From Membranipora membranacea (Eukaryota > Bryozoa > Gymnolaemata > Cheilostomatida > Membraniporidae): a stretch of DNA of 64,000 nt. This document shows, in pieces, positions 46,906 to 59,288 of the stretch. Made by a program: the position numbers and the translations under genes. The notes beneath the pieces are model-generated. The model worked only from the letters and a program-made list of their open reading frames with translations, had not been told where the DNA came from and searched no databases. The number at the start of each line of letters is the position of its first letter. Positions within the stretch are counted from its first letter, which is position 1. Location: contig OU612074.1 in assembly GCA_914767715.1 (NCBI GenBank), forward strand, positions 10,078,062-10,142,061. The letters are read 5' to 3'.

Positions 46906-47990
46906 AGGTCACTGATACACTTAAAAGTCAGAACCCATTCCTGACATCCTTCAACACAGATATGCAGATATAGTTGATAGGATAATGTTTCAATTTAGCC
47001 CGAGTCTTTTTTTGGAGAGGTTCAAATCAATGTGTTCTTATTAATAGATGACATTCAACCTTTTTCTGAATGGGAACACAGTTAGCTCTATAAAATGGTA
47101 TACTTTCTTATTTTGGAGGTCTATTAGGAGTGCTGTGAATGAGAAGACTGATGACTAATCTTAGTTGAATCTCTTTATCAAACAACAAAATATGTACACC
47201 ACTCAATTAACTGGAAGTTCCTATATTCCCTATAAAGCCGCTATTGAGTATAATCTATGACTGCATTAGCAGTCATCAATAATTGTCATAAGTAGTAAGT
47301 AATAAAGTAATAAACACCCGACACAAAGTTATGGTTTTTCTGTTGAGAAAAATGCAAGACTATTCGGGATCATTAGCTTGAGAGGAAAAGGATGAAGAAA
47401 GTATCAAACGTATTTAATAAAAATGTCAATACCATCTAACAATAACATTCCTGCCCAATTATCTTACTTCCAATGTAGAAGGTACATAGATCAGAATTTA
47501 TTGCAACTCTTATAGAAATCATGGGGTTCATGATGAAGAAGTATTTTTATATAAATAAAAAAACAATTTTAAAATAAATTATAGTGCATGCAGAAAAACT
47601 AAATAGCGTTTATTTAACAAAAAAGCTATTGGTGTACTACGCAGTGTAACACAAAGGTACACCGCTCATTTTTTGCGGTGTGTGGAGCGGTTTGGTTTGA
47701 TGGTACAGTTCCAAGGATGCCACTAATCCCCAAGAATCTTCTGAATATATTCAGCACTCCTGTCATGAAGTAGCAGAGAATGTTTGCTACAGCAAACACA
47801 CTGACAAACTCTCCCCAAAACAGTTGGTATAGGATGGATAATCTTAATATCTTGCTTTTGAATCCTTTCAAGTGCCTCCAAGCTGCCATTAGCCAAGTTT
47901 TTCTGTGTACTCGAAAAATTTTTTCGAAGAACCAGCTGAGAAACCGAAAGTGATTACCAGGATCAGACCAGGTTGTGTTGATATTCAAGT
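46906..47990 (-). repeat. Inverted F half-unit E2 (no coding exons)
   Basis: Reverse complement of F promoter, UTR exon and part of intron 1. The TATA region reads TGATAAAG and the UTR exon donor is AAGAAAG instead of a GT site. The coding exons are absent because the copy stops at the block C junction. Confidence 0.75.
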
Positions 47991-48242
47991 TCAATGTGCT
48001 CTATTGATTAATTACACATTGACTTGAACTTCTCCAACAAAATACTTAGGCGCTTGGTACATTATCCTATTACCTAAATCTGCAAGGGGTTGAATGATGT
48101 CAGGGAGGGATTCTGACTTTTAAAGTTTATCAATGAACTGCACAACACATTCTGATCACTGAACACTAATATATTGGTTCTCATGTATATTTGTTCTCAC
48201 GAGTGTAGGATGAAATGATATTTGCCTGTGAATATGTCGACA
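47988..48242 (+). repeat. Stray F intron 1 fragment
   Basis: Matches 14665-14920 in forward orientation, between two partial SINE copies that both contain GGTTGTGTTGATATTC. It covers most of the segment missing from F2 intron 1. Confidence 0.7.
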
Positions 48243-50284
48243 GATAATAAATTTTTCAAAGAACCTGCTGAGAAACTGAATGTGATTACCAGGATCTGAC
48301 GAGGTTGTGTTGATATTCTCTCACACAGGCCTGGGTAGTCATAGCAGTTGTACAACCAATTACTAGTTACATGTGCTGCAAGTTGGTCAAAACGGTCACC
48401 CACCATGGAATAAGCCCAGGTCCGCAGGATCAGCAGTCCTGAATTTGACCACAAGACAACCCATCTTATGCATTTGCAATGAAAATTCCAACTTAATCAT
48501 AATATCAGATTCTCATTAGAGTTAGGGAAAACAGAACTCTTCATATGGTTAAGTCTGCTGCTTTCCTTTTGCAGTCATGACTTGAAAAGCTGTATTCTTC
48601 GTCGAGTATAAACAGTTTTACCAGAGTTCAGCTGAAAACAGGTTAAGTAGTGTTGTCTCACATGTACCCATTCTATTTTTGCTTAGCAATTCAGATGTGC
48701 CAGCAATGTCACCATCAACATCAAAACCCTTACAAACAGTTACCAAACCATATTTATCACTATTATTAAAAATGTATTGATACTATTAATGGAGATTTTA
48801 TTGATCAGGATTCTGGCAGAATCATTAACATGGCACTATGAAGCATTTGTGTTTAGTCTCCATTTCCACTTGCAAGCCAAGTAAAGTTCCACTTTGTGAC
48901 TGATTGCAAATAATATGAAGACTTAATAAATGCAAAACCAGGATATGAATTTCATTGCCACTATTAGCATTATTTGCAATCAGTTACAAACTTTGCTTGG
49001 GTTGCAAGTGGAAATGGGGACTAAACATAAATGCTTCATAGTGCCTTGATAATGATTCTGCCAGAATCCTGATCAATAAAATCAGTAACAATAATTCATA
49101 TCTCATATAATCATAAAAACCTTAAATGATAGCGATAAATGGGTTGGTAATTGGTTGGATTGCTGGAAGTGGTTATTATTGAGGAGGACTGCAATACATC
49201 AGAACTGCTCAGCAAAATTGCTGGTAGGTGAAAATATTAAGAATTCATCTGGATAGCTAGGGGTGGAACGTATAGGTGAAAACCAGTATCAGTACATGTG
49301 AAACAGCACTACTAAACCTGATTTTCGCTGAACGCTGGTAAATCCGGCCATGACTGCAAAAGCAAAACACCAGACTGTAGGATCCATATTGAACCTAATC
49401 AATGTCAAATCCGATAATTATTTCTGATATGAAAATAACATCAAAAGTTGTCTTTACAAAGATCTATAACACACCTAAATCTGTTTTCCTAACTCTACCA
49501 GGAGAATGATTTAGTTGGTCTTTCCATTGCAAGCGTTTAAAATGGGTTGTCTTGGGGTAAAATTCAGTAACAGTAAATCCCAAGGACTTAGGCTCAATCT
49601 ATTGGGGTTGGGGTAGTGGGATGTTTTGACCAGCTAGCAGTACAGGTAACAAGTAATTGGTTGTACAACTGCTATGCCGTACTGCGCCTAGTTGAGAGCC
49701 TGGTTTTCACATTCAGTTTCTCAGCAGACGCTTTGAAAAAATTTTGAGTACACAGAAATGAATGTCTCACTATCCAACCATATTTTGCGATTCAGTTACA
49801 ATAAAATGCCAGAAGGTGTACACTTGATAGAAGAGAAATGGATATAAGGGCCATAGATGTTGGCATTTTTGAGTGTCAATCAAATTACTGTCACATCTCA
49901 CATTTCCATCCTGAAGAAGCTTAGTCACCATTAGTAAATAATCAATAATATTTACAGTCTCATCTACATTGCAACACGGAGCTAGACATGATTGGAAGAA
50001 ACATAATCCGGCAGGATATCATTGTATAGACAGTATTAACCATTTTATTAAATACATCTAAACTTACTTCCTCTTCTTCCGTCCAAGCTAATGATCCCGT
50101 ATTCAACAGAAATACCATAACTTTGTGTCTATTGGCCTCACTTGCACTTCCAAGTGTTTCTCATAGATAATTATGTTATGATTATTGATGATGGCTAATG
50201 CAGTCATAGATTCTAGTGGCTACTTAAGGAATATAGGAACTTTTAATAGCTTCCAGCTCATTGAATGCTTTACATATCTTGTTG

Positions 50285-50292
50285 TATATAAA
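50285..50292 (+). promoter_or_regulatory. TATA box of F4
   Basis: TATATAAA with the F1 context. The UTR exon ends at 50358. Confidence 0.8.
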
Positions 50293-50754
50293 GAGGCATC
50301 AACTTATATAAGTTATCAGTCTTCTCAGTTCACATACTCCTATTGATCTCCAAATAAAGTAAGTTAATGTACTGTAATATAGAGCTAACTGTGGTAACCT
50401 TTTGGAAAAAGAGTTCAATGTGTTCCATAGATTAATTACACATTGACTTGAACTTCTCCAACAAAATACTTAGGCGCTTGGTACATTATCCTATTACCTA
50501 TATCTGCAAGGGGTGGAATGATGTCAGGGAGGGATTCTGACTTTTAAAGGTTATCAATGAACTGTGCAACACATCCTGATCACTGATCACTAATATATTG
50601 GTTCTCATGTATATTTGTTCTTACGAGTGTAGGAATGAAATGATATTTGCCTGTGTATATGTCGACAGAGAGCTGCTAAAAATAGATTTTACTGTTTTTC
50701 ACTGTGTTTCTCCTATAATCTTATCTCTCCAATCATCCTTTCTTTCAGATAATA

Positions 50755-51070
50755 ATGAAGGTACTCGTACTCATCTCACTGCTCATTGCTGTGTTCGGTA
50801 AGTTAAAACTTTACACAAATATTATCCATCTCTAACCTTTGCAAATCATTCTCCCCTGAGTGGATAAAACTTGATAAATTATTTTGTTTCGTTCCATAGA
50901 AATTTGCCAACATTCACACTTTGCCTTAATAGATAATCTAATCTATATTATCAGCTGTTACTCAAACTGAAGCTGATCTTAAATCAACCATCGGCAAAAT
51001 AGTGAATAGTGATGCTGGTCAAAAAGTTATATCGGTAGTTGGGAATGTTTATGATAAGATTAAAGGATAA
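50755..51070 (+). CDS. Secreted 52-residue peptide precursor, family F, gene F4
   Basis: Coding exons 50755-50797 and 50955-51070, with the same splice structure. The one amino-acid change seen is Ser to Gly in the mature part (STIGKIVN for STISKIVN). The acceptor before exon 2 is TATTATCAG instead of TATTTTCAG, a slightly weaker pyrimidine tract. The 3' UTR exon begins at 51356. Confidence 0.86.
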
Positions 51071-51894
51071 CAAAAGAAGAGGCAGCCTACTATCAAGGTA
51101 TGTAATATATCTTATGAATATTGTAATATAAATGCCCTTGTGCTGTCATGAACAGAAATGACAATGAGGACATATTTGACTACGAGGCATACGATTTTTA
51201 AGATTGCACATAAAATTTATTGAAAAGTGACTACGGGAAGTTATCTCTGTCTGTGTTTTAGTCAGTATTAGACACATGATTATTAGTAATATGTGTGTCG
51301 TGTAAGAACGTAAAAATTTAATCTCAATGACCTATGTTCCTTTTTCCTTTTATAGATGTCAATGACGCATATATGAGCCATATAGAAAGCCGGGAATCCT
51401 TTCATCCAGCATTATAAGATCCATTTTCATGCATGACATTGCTAATTAATAAACAAATAAGTAAATAAATTATACGACACCTAAGATCTTTTTCAACAAA
51501 AAATGTCAGTAGATGTTCAAGCAACTCCTAGTTTCCCGAGATCTACAGTATTAAGTAAGGTAGCACCATCAAGAAGTAATAGTAATGCAACTAAAATTAA
51601 AAAACTATGGTAAAAAAATCTAAGCAAAACTTAACGCGTAGAGGTTTTGCAATCTAGTTATTTCAAAGTGCGTAAGAGAAACTAAATATGATGACAGTCA
51701 GTGTACCGTGAATCTGATCAGTCAGATCAGTCATCAACAAAAATTTTAATCAATCAACTCACAACAAATGGAAAGTTGAACCAATAACAGGATTCAGAAA
51801 AGAAGCAGAACCTGAATCTGTAAATTGCTTTAACAGTAACAAGCACTAGCAAACCAAAGTATACATTTAACTGTCTGTGAATCACTAAGGTTGT

Positions 51895-52125
51895 CTATTC
51901 CTTGTATGGGTCCTTGTTTACAAAAGCGTTATCATCAAAGTGTTTTGAACATAGCTTCGACTTTGATGTGAGTTTGTTCGACGGCCTTGTCAGCTTTACA
52001 TTTGCTAACCACTTGTTGAGCATAGCACAGTCCTTTGGGAAGGAAAAAAGTGTGACAGCTTTCTCCCAATCTGATGAACTAACAGGGGTGTTGTCACAAC
52101 CTGCTGCAATGTATCTGTTTGGCAT
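51895..52125 (-). pseudogene. THAP zinc-finger domain exon, truncated and missing a zinc ligand
   Basis: After a TGTTTTACAG acceptor the exon opens with MPNRYIAAGCDNT and continues to FSFPKD, a KWLANV tryptophan and LCSKHF. These are the conserved parts of the THAP DNA-binding domain (C-x4-C...P...W...C-x2-H). The first zinc cysteine at position 5 is Tyr (TAC instead of TGC). The frame runs into block D sequence and stops at once (DPYKE then TAG). THAP domains occur in transcription factors and P-element-type transposases. Likely a dead exon. Confidence 0.85.
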
Positions 52126-52179
52126 ACCTGTAAAACAAGACACAAAGATGGATGAAAAATAATTAAGGACCAACTTTTT

Positions 52180-54250
52180 GACTCAGGGATGTTGTTTGCT
52201 TAACCATTATTTGTTGTTCCACCGATCCAAAACTAAACAGCTTCTTTTACTGGTCATATTGGCATTTTTTACTGGTTTAATTGTACTCTGCTGGTTTAAG
52301 GTAATTTATGAGTTACGGCTTATCTCCCCCACGTTGTGTACAATTTTCCTATCTGCCTCTCCTGCATTTTTGTATATATTATCATCTAGCAAAAAACATT
52401 TGCCCCCCTCTGTAATTCTCTTACCTTAACTTTTTTATTCATACCGATCTACTCGCTAGAAAAAGCCGAACAAGGATCAAAATGTTTTTCTAAAAAAAAT
52501 TCATTTTATTGCAAGCTACACCAGGAAAACGTATTGCATTATAATTCAATATAAGCACCTGCTAGCAGACTTATAAGACAGACCTGCCATTGAAATCGGT
52601 CAAGCGTATCAAACTGATACAGTGCAGGACGGTTGAAGCTCATAGACTCAATATGAAATATACGCTGAATATTAAACGGAGTATTATCAACTTTGTGACC
52701 AGTCTGGGTTTACTCAGCAACTGGTAACTGGGTAAATAATGAGATGTCTCTCTATAACCCCTCTCGCAAATAACTGTAGTAGTACATGTAGCCTAATTAG
52801 TGTAATGTAGTGTAATTGCAGAAGCTGATACTGCCCACTGGAATGTGTGGGAGCACAATATTTCTGGATTTATTATTTGCAAGCAGCCTATTGTCACATC
52901 CAACAAAATGCAAGACACACATATCAGTATACCTCAGGCAAATGAGACGGAGGGCTCGTTCAGTCCTCAACTGCCAGCAGGAAACCAGACGTCAGGATAG
53001 AGTTTGAAGATTTGCTTGATGCAATGAATGATGAGATATAGGCTAGTAAATAAACAACAACTTGCTGAGATTGAGAATGTTCCTGCAGTAGAGCAACTAT
53101 GCTGCCGTCGAATTGCCAGTAGAGTAAGTACCATTTCAATGTATAAATAAATACTTCTATTGGCAACCAAAGCAGTCGTATAGGAGATATTTTTTTATGT
53201 ATTCATGTATATAACATATCGTTGAATAGCAATAAAGAATGTTGACAATTTCAAGTACATCAACCACCCCAATGACGGGTCAGGTGTGTTCCAATTACAG
53301 ATAAATAGCCAAAAATGCTATCTGAGTGAAATGAAGAGGTGTGTTCCCGTTCACAAACCACTCACTGCTAGATGGAGCTGTAGGCTTTGTATCCTGAGTG
53401 AGCGATATGGAACTGAATGTTTCTAATTGAATAACCAAATAGTTCTGAGCAAGTGATTCTGATGATGAGAGCCTCATGCAAGCCTCATTTATTCTCAATG
53501 TAAGCCTCCCTACCATCAACACTAAAACATATTGAATAACGACTGGGAATTATTTGACCCACAGGTGAATATCACGCACTTCAATTTTGCAAGAGTTCTG
53601 GGAGTAGGTTATCATAAAATCTCTGACAAAAACAACAGGGCAAAACCAAAAAAAAGCTAATCCGATGGCGTCTTGAGTTCCATCGAAAATATGTGTACGA
53701 TAAACTTCGTACCCTAGAGGATAGCACTATTGGTAGGGGATTTGCTATTTCAAGCAAATGTACTCACCAAAATTACTTTATATAGGCTCCCACCACAGCT
53801 AGGCAGAATATCACGCTAGCTAACATTGAGTCACCTCACCTAGTAAGATGGAGGTGGAGATGGTTAGGTGGATGTTTTGTGGCTTGTTGCTAATTGCCTT
53901 TATTAATTTCTTCTATCTTTAGAATGATAAGATATAGTATACAGTTCACTGCTGGAGGATATTGAATGTCAGGGAAACTATGAATGAGTACCGATTCTAT
54001 CTTCAACAGACTAATTACAAACAGCCTAAAATGGGATATTCAGCATAATTTAAGGATTATATGTCAGTATACTACTGCCCTCTTTTGAAGGCAATAGCAG
54101 ACACCAGAATATTACTTGTCCCCTCAAATGTTCGAGAAGATCAGATGCCGAGTAGCTAGCTTCTGGAAGCCTCGATTGAGAAAGTAACCGTGGTTGAGCA
54201 ATCATGCTCTTCATGCCTATAAAGTAAGTATCACATCAATCCAGGATGTA
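52180..54250. other. Stretch without a supported gene
   Basis: Open frames are short and without splice or family support. No long repeat shared with the peptide cluster is seen. Confidence 0.4.
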
Positions 54251-54256
54251 CCTTAA

Positions 54257-54633
54257 AGGGCAACCAAGGTTTCAAACAACTTCTCATTGATGGCCATTGA
54301 TTAATAGCAGACTGCACCTTCTGCATGGGGAAAAAGACAAAATATAATTCGGATGATTATTCAGCCAGAATTCTTGTGAAACATTTCTTCCATTAGGTAC
54401 TCAAACTCAGCTAAAAGAGAATAGCACATAGCAGTTTCCTGTTCCTGTTATTATTTAGCCTGCGCTCTATAATTATTACAGCAAAGTCTTGGAACCTCCC
54501 CTAAACTGAAGTGTTACCCAGCTTAGAGTCAGCAACTACTTTGAGTTTTGCATCGCGTAATGCACAAAGCTGATGCTGCCCAGCACATTATTTGCTACCC
54601 ATTAATGCATTGCTGCGAAACCTTGGTTGCACT
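54257..54633 (-). mobile_element. 377-bp TTAA-target MITE, copy 3
   Basis: Same length and orientation as the 10379 copy, with TTAA at 54253-54256 and 54634-54637. One base of the right terminus is changed (TTGCACT for TTGCCCT). Confidence 0.92.
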
Positions 54634-57077
54634 TTAACCTATCTATGGACACCGAGGCATAACCCAAACTTTTTTAAATCAGTTGTATTGCCTTCTGCAA
54701 TTAATCAGGGTTTTCGTATAAAATATTATTGTGTTGTGGATAATGATATTGTTGCAGAGATTTTCTCGCCACTGGGCTGGTTGGTCATGGCCATGATAAA
54801 TGGTCGCTCTGCACATTATGTCTCATAGTTGTCTTTCTCATAAATTCAATCTCTCAAACAAAAAAGAATTCCCTAAAAAGCTTACACAGCTAAGAGCATC
54901 TAGTGAAAGATTTACATTGTGCAACGTTTCGATCCCAGTATTGGTAACATGCCATTTTTCGTGTTTTTATATGTCATACATTATGGGAAGACACTAGGCT
55001 AAGCGCACAGCAGATGGATTTTTTTGGCTCAGCGGTACTGTGTTAATTGTGTTTGTTGGCCTTATTTAGTTGATCAATAAACTGCCACACAACAGTAGGT
55101 GGAAACGGTGTAGTATACATCCCATGGTAAAGTGTACTCAATAACTACCGCGGTATCGGTTATGTGATGCTACCTCCTCAACATTCCATTCTCAGATATG
55201 GAAAGTCCTGTAGCAAAGATGACAAATTTGATGCTTTCATACAAGTCATGGCAAAAGTTTTGTTAAGACAAAATCAGCATAATTAAGGGTATGGGGTTTG
55301 TCTGTGATTACATGGTAATGTTGGTCCCAAGAATGCCAAGTTCTTTAGACACTGGAAAACAATTGCATCAATATTTTATATCCTTGAAGAGTAATCGCCG
55401 GAGCAAAAGTTTACCTTTTTGCACACAGCTAAATTCAAAGCTAGCTAACATTTACTCAACATCTTGAATTTATATAGAGCGACACCAATTTAGTACTTGC
55501 TAACATTAGGTCACCCCGTTGGGGGGGGGGGGGTATTGATAATGGACATTGGCAAATTAGACATGTTTGTAACTCCAGGTGCCTATGCCCCCTTGCTAGC
55601 AGAACTCGAGCTAGTACCTAGTATTAATCCCTCAACAATTTGCACTTACATTGTGTGCTTGTTATCTTAAGTAATTGGGTAGGAATAGACAGATTTGTAG
55701 CCAGGGATGATATGCCCATGGTGCATTATATTTCTAGGGTTTTGCAACCAAAATCAAGCTATGCCCATCAGACTTGGATACACAGCTTATTCGTAGACTA
55801 AGGTCTGATCAATCTACTTGTGTTTGAATTTGTGTTATCACCAGAAACATACGAATGCTCTAGACTGGAATGTACAATCTAGGAAGTTTCCTTACTTATT
55901 CAGAGCATTCCTCACGGCGCAGCGACACTGCTCTATCCACTTAGTTGTAGCGTTGCAATGATTTTGTATGCAAGTGAATTGAGATATTGAAGGTTACTGT
56001 ACGCTCAGACTTAGAATGTGGTTGATAATGCCACTGACTCATATTTAGCCAAATAACAGTATTTCAACAGTGGAATACAAATAAATCTATAAATCTGTAA
56101 ACCTTTCAACTGTTCACATAGTTATCCCGTCTGTTCTTGTGGTACCAAAGAGTTTACTGCAGCGACCACAGCTTGACCACAGCTTGACAGCTGTGACATT
56201 AAATCATAGTCTCTGATAAAACATCCTTTCAAATTTAGCTGCAGGTATATTAGGCATTGTTATTTGGCCACAGAACTCTATCAGAGACTTGCCGAAGATT
56301 GTCAAACAGTATCCATCTTGCTATACTAACAAGGCAAGGTGTAACTGAAGCAAGGTGTAAAGGAACTCTTTTACTCCTTGACTGAAGCAAGGCCGAACAG
56401 TGAATGACTTTTTATTGCAGTGGTTTATTTTCTGTCTGACAGAAAAAAGGACAACACTACTTAACATTACACTTCTTTTCTTCATTTTCAGGATTTGTTC
56501 GGTGCGATAGCTACCTAGCTACTCATCATTCTATTTGAGATGGCATATCGTCTTGAGTTCTCTCCTGTTTTACATTATGAAGCTTTCGTCATCAGGAAAA
56601 GAGATGGCGACACCGTTGTAGGCTAGGCAGGCATTCCAATCTGATCAAAATCAACCCGAAATGGGTTTAATTCATAGACTGAATAATGTTATCAAGTCTA
56701 TGGTTTAATTAAAATTACATACATATTTCATATTCATATTACATTACATATTGTTACATATAATAATGACATCAAGAGGAGCCTGCTCTGACTCTTAAGT
56801 TATATAATCCAGCACTCTAACTACAAATAAAATATTAGGGATGTGTTTATTGACAGAGAAGCGTTACTAAATTGTGCACCAGCATAAATAGAAAGTAAAA
56901 TAATCAATTTCGCTGGGATCTGAAAGTTATGCAGTGAATTCAAGCCTTGTCACAGTGGCCACCCTTTTTGTAACATGCCAGTACAAAGTGAATTGTATTA
57001 TCAGTGGTTTTTCTCTGTTTCAAGTGTTGAGACTGCTGCAAGTGCGGTCAGTAGCAATTTAGTGTTTGACAATGCAT

Positions 57078-57126
57078 ATCTAGCCTTGTCACATGCCTAC
57101 CAAGAAGCCGTGTGACAAGGCTAGAT
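57078..57126. repeat. Inverted repeat with TAGCC ends
   Basis: Perfect 16-base arms (ATCTAGCCTTGTCACA and its inverse) around a 17-base loop. A further CCTTGTCACAGTGGCCACC lies at about 56946. Related in ends to 12676-12723. Confidence 0.85.
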
Positions 57127-57712
57127 AGATCATACAACAATTAACTGAAGGTTCATCTCCCCAAGCTGTCTTAGAATGGTGCATAATTGACCTACACTGA
57201 TTTTCAATTGCATTATTATGGACGTTTTTTATTAGTTTTATGTGTCTGTGTGCATGATAATGAAATAATAAAATCAGAAGAAAAATTGAATCACCGGTTT
57301 CTGAGCTGAATTATAAGGTTGATCTTTGTCTAGTGCATGTGATCACTGTGGGTATGAAGCTTTTCTTTTGTTTTAATGTGCATCTGTTATCAATGGAACA
57401 CATTCCCAACGCTGAGTCGCTGACAATTTAAAATTCAAAGTTCGATAGCAGGTTGAGATTCGGTCAGTTTGAGGATGAAATGTTTACAAGTTTGAGAACA
57501 ATGCTCAGTTTGTACATAAATAAATCATATTGATACCTTCAATAATGATGAAGCTATGATATATTATGGTAATACTCATAATATAGGGTCCTACAGTATC
57601 TTCAGATCAAGAGCTGCTCATTGAAAGAATATAGAAAAAGTTGCAACATTAATTAGTTCATGAAGTCAGTCTTATTCAAACACTTCCTGGGTATTAACAT
57701 TAATGTGAATAT

Positions 57713-57735
57713 CAGGCAGGCAGGCAGGCAGGCAG
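57713..57735. repeat. (CAGG)n microsatellite
   Basis: Nearly six tandem CAGG units. Confidence 0.95.
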
Positions 57736-58054
57736 ATTTATCTCAGTGATTTTGATTGATTTCTATTAGCTCTCAGTGATGGGTTGCTGTGTATTGACTT
57801 CCTCTTTCCAGTGTTTATTCCACTATCCTGATTTACAGCTATGACGCTATGCTATTCCCTGTGTCTACAATATTACAAATCCCAGATTATATTGGTGTGC
57901 TATTTATGATATGGATGAACGCAATAAGATCCACTCACAAGCCGGTCACAGGATTATAAATATGTATACTTTGAGACATTGCCTTGCTGTCTAGATGGCA
58001 AAATTGATCAATCCTTCTGAGCCATCCCATCGATGTTCAAAACAGTTGTAACAC

Positions 58055-58081
58055 AGACTATAGATATATTATCTATAGTCT
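58055..58081. repeat. Perfect short palindrome
   Basis: AGACTATAGATA, TAT, TATCTATAGTCT. The right arm plus CTCTGG recurs at 58508-58521, so an insertion between the two is possible. Confidence 0.8.
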
Positions 58082-59288
58082 CTGGTATCCCCTTGTCCTC
58101 AGACATGATAAACTTTGTCTGTGAAACTCATCACAACAGCTAACCTATGTCAGGCCATCATTACATCGCAGTGGGCAACCAATGAGGGAGTTCATTGGGG
58201 CAACAATGATGGGTTATACTGCCAACCCCCCTTACTTTCTCACAAAAATACAGGCCTGTAAAATATTAATCTCTGGCTAAGAATGCAATAACAAGTTGAT
58301 AGTGACTTTGTTGCTGTCTGGTCTGGTTTTGTCATCAAGATTGTGGTTAATTGCCTCAAATAACTCAGGTGAAAAACCCGAAATTTTATTGAGAAACCCA
58401 TTGCTGTCCAAGGCAGCAGCGCTCACTTTACAATCAGAAGTGGGCGTGACCGTTGAATAACGCTGACTGGCTATTCGCATTTTATGGGCAACTGGAAGGT
58501 CTCTATATCTATAGTCTCTGGTTGTACTGAAAATCCCACTCCACAAGTCATATATTTGCATACAGCTCCATTGTGGCCCAGATGAACTGTCAAGCTTTTA
58601 AGTGGCTCAATAGAATAGTTCAGCATTTATAGTTATTTTAGTTTTAAATCCTATTACTCCAGTGGAATTCAAGTACCTTATAGTCAAACCTTAGTTCATA
58701 TTCTTCTAAATGACTATATATCTTTGGCTATCAGCCAACACCATGTTTGCAATTCAAAGTGACAGATGTGTTGGACGAAAAGAAAAGAAAGTCAGTTAGT
58801 ACCTGAAAAATGTAACAGCAGACTAGTGGATCCGTTGGAGAACTGGGTAGCTTTTGCAGCAGTTTCTTTACTGAGACACTGTAGCAGCCACGTCTATGAT
58901 TTATTCAGCTGTAAGCAAAAAACACATTGTCGTTACATGAAACCGATAAAGGCATTGTTATAGAGTGGCATCAGAGAACTACTTAGTGGAATCTTACTCC
59001 CCACCTTTTGTCCGATCAGCAACAGGAGAATAAAATATGTTCAATACTTCCGCAAAATATATAAAATATATAACTCATGACGAAAGAGCCCTAAACAGGT
59101 AATATTAGTGTTGATAAAAATGGTTGCACATCAGATCGAAGTTGCCCTGGCCTATCATTGTTGCCAAAACATTGGACATACATGTGGTCAACATAGAAAT
59201 CAAAACAAAAAGACTGGATTTTGATTGGTGAGTATGCTAACAGAACCTCCAATCTAGTTGATTGGGCTGGACTTACTTTGTGTCATCA

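Larger units (their letters stand above)
48480..51910 (+). repeat. Forward block D
   Basis: Copy of 12724-16158 with hairpin (48795-49082), SINE (49535-49745), promoter and F4. The match to unit A ends at GTATGGGTCC, where the THAP exon begins. Confidence 0.9.
54640..59240. other. Long stretch with simple repeats and few coding hints
   Basis: Contains a G13 run (55521-55533), a repeat shared with 60348-60464 (55852-55953), a perfect inverted repeat at 57078-57126, a (CAGG)n microsatellite (57713-57735) and a palindrome at 58055-58081. A 28-codon frame at 56540 (MAYRLEFSPVLHYEAFVIRK) ends DGDTVVG and faintly recalls a HIRAN-type domain. A 94-codon minus frame at 58277-58561 is unrecognised. 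Neither is supported enough to call a gene. Confidence 0.4.

Noticed and set aside
50598-50801. 67-codon frame overlapping F4 exon 1
   Set aside because: It reads the F4 signal-peptide exon in another frame across the intron.
53295-53522. 75-codon minus-strand frame
   Set aside because: No ATG-supported start, splice sites, second copy or recognisable motif.
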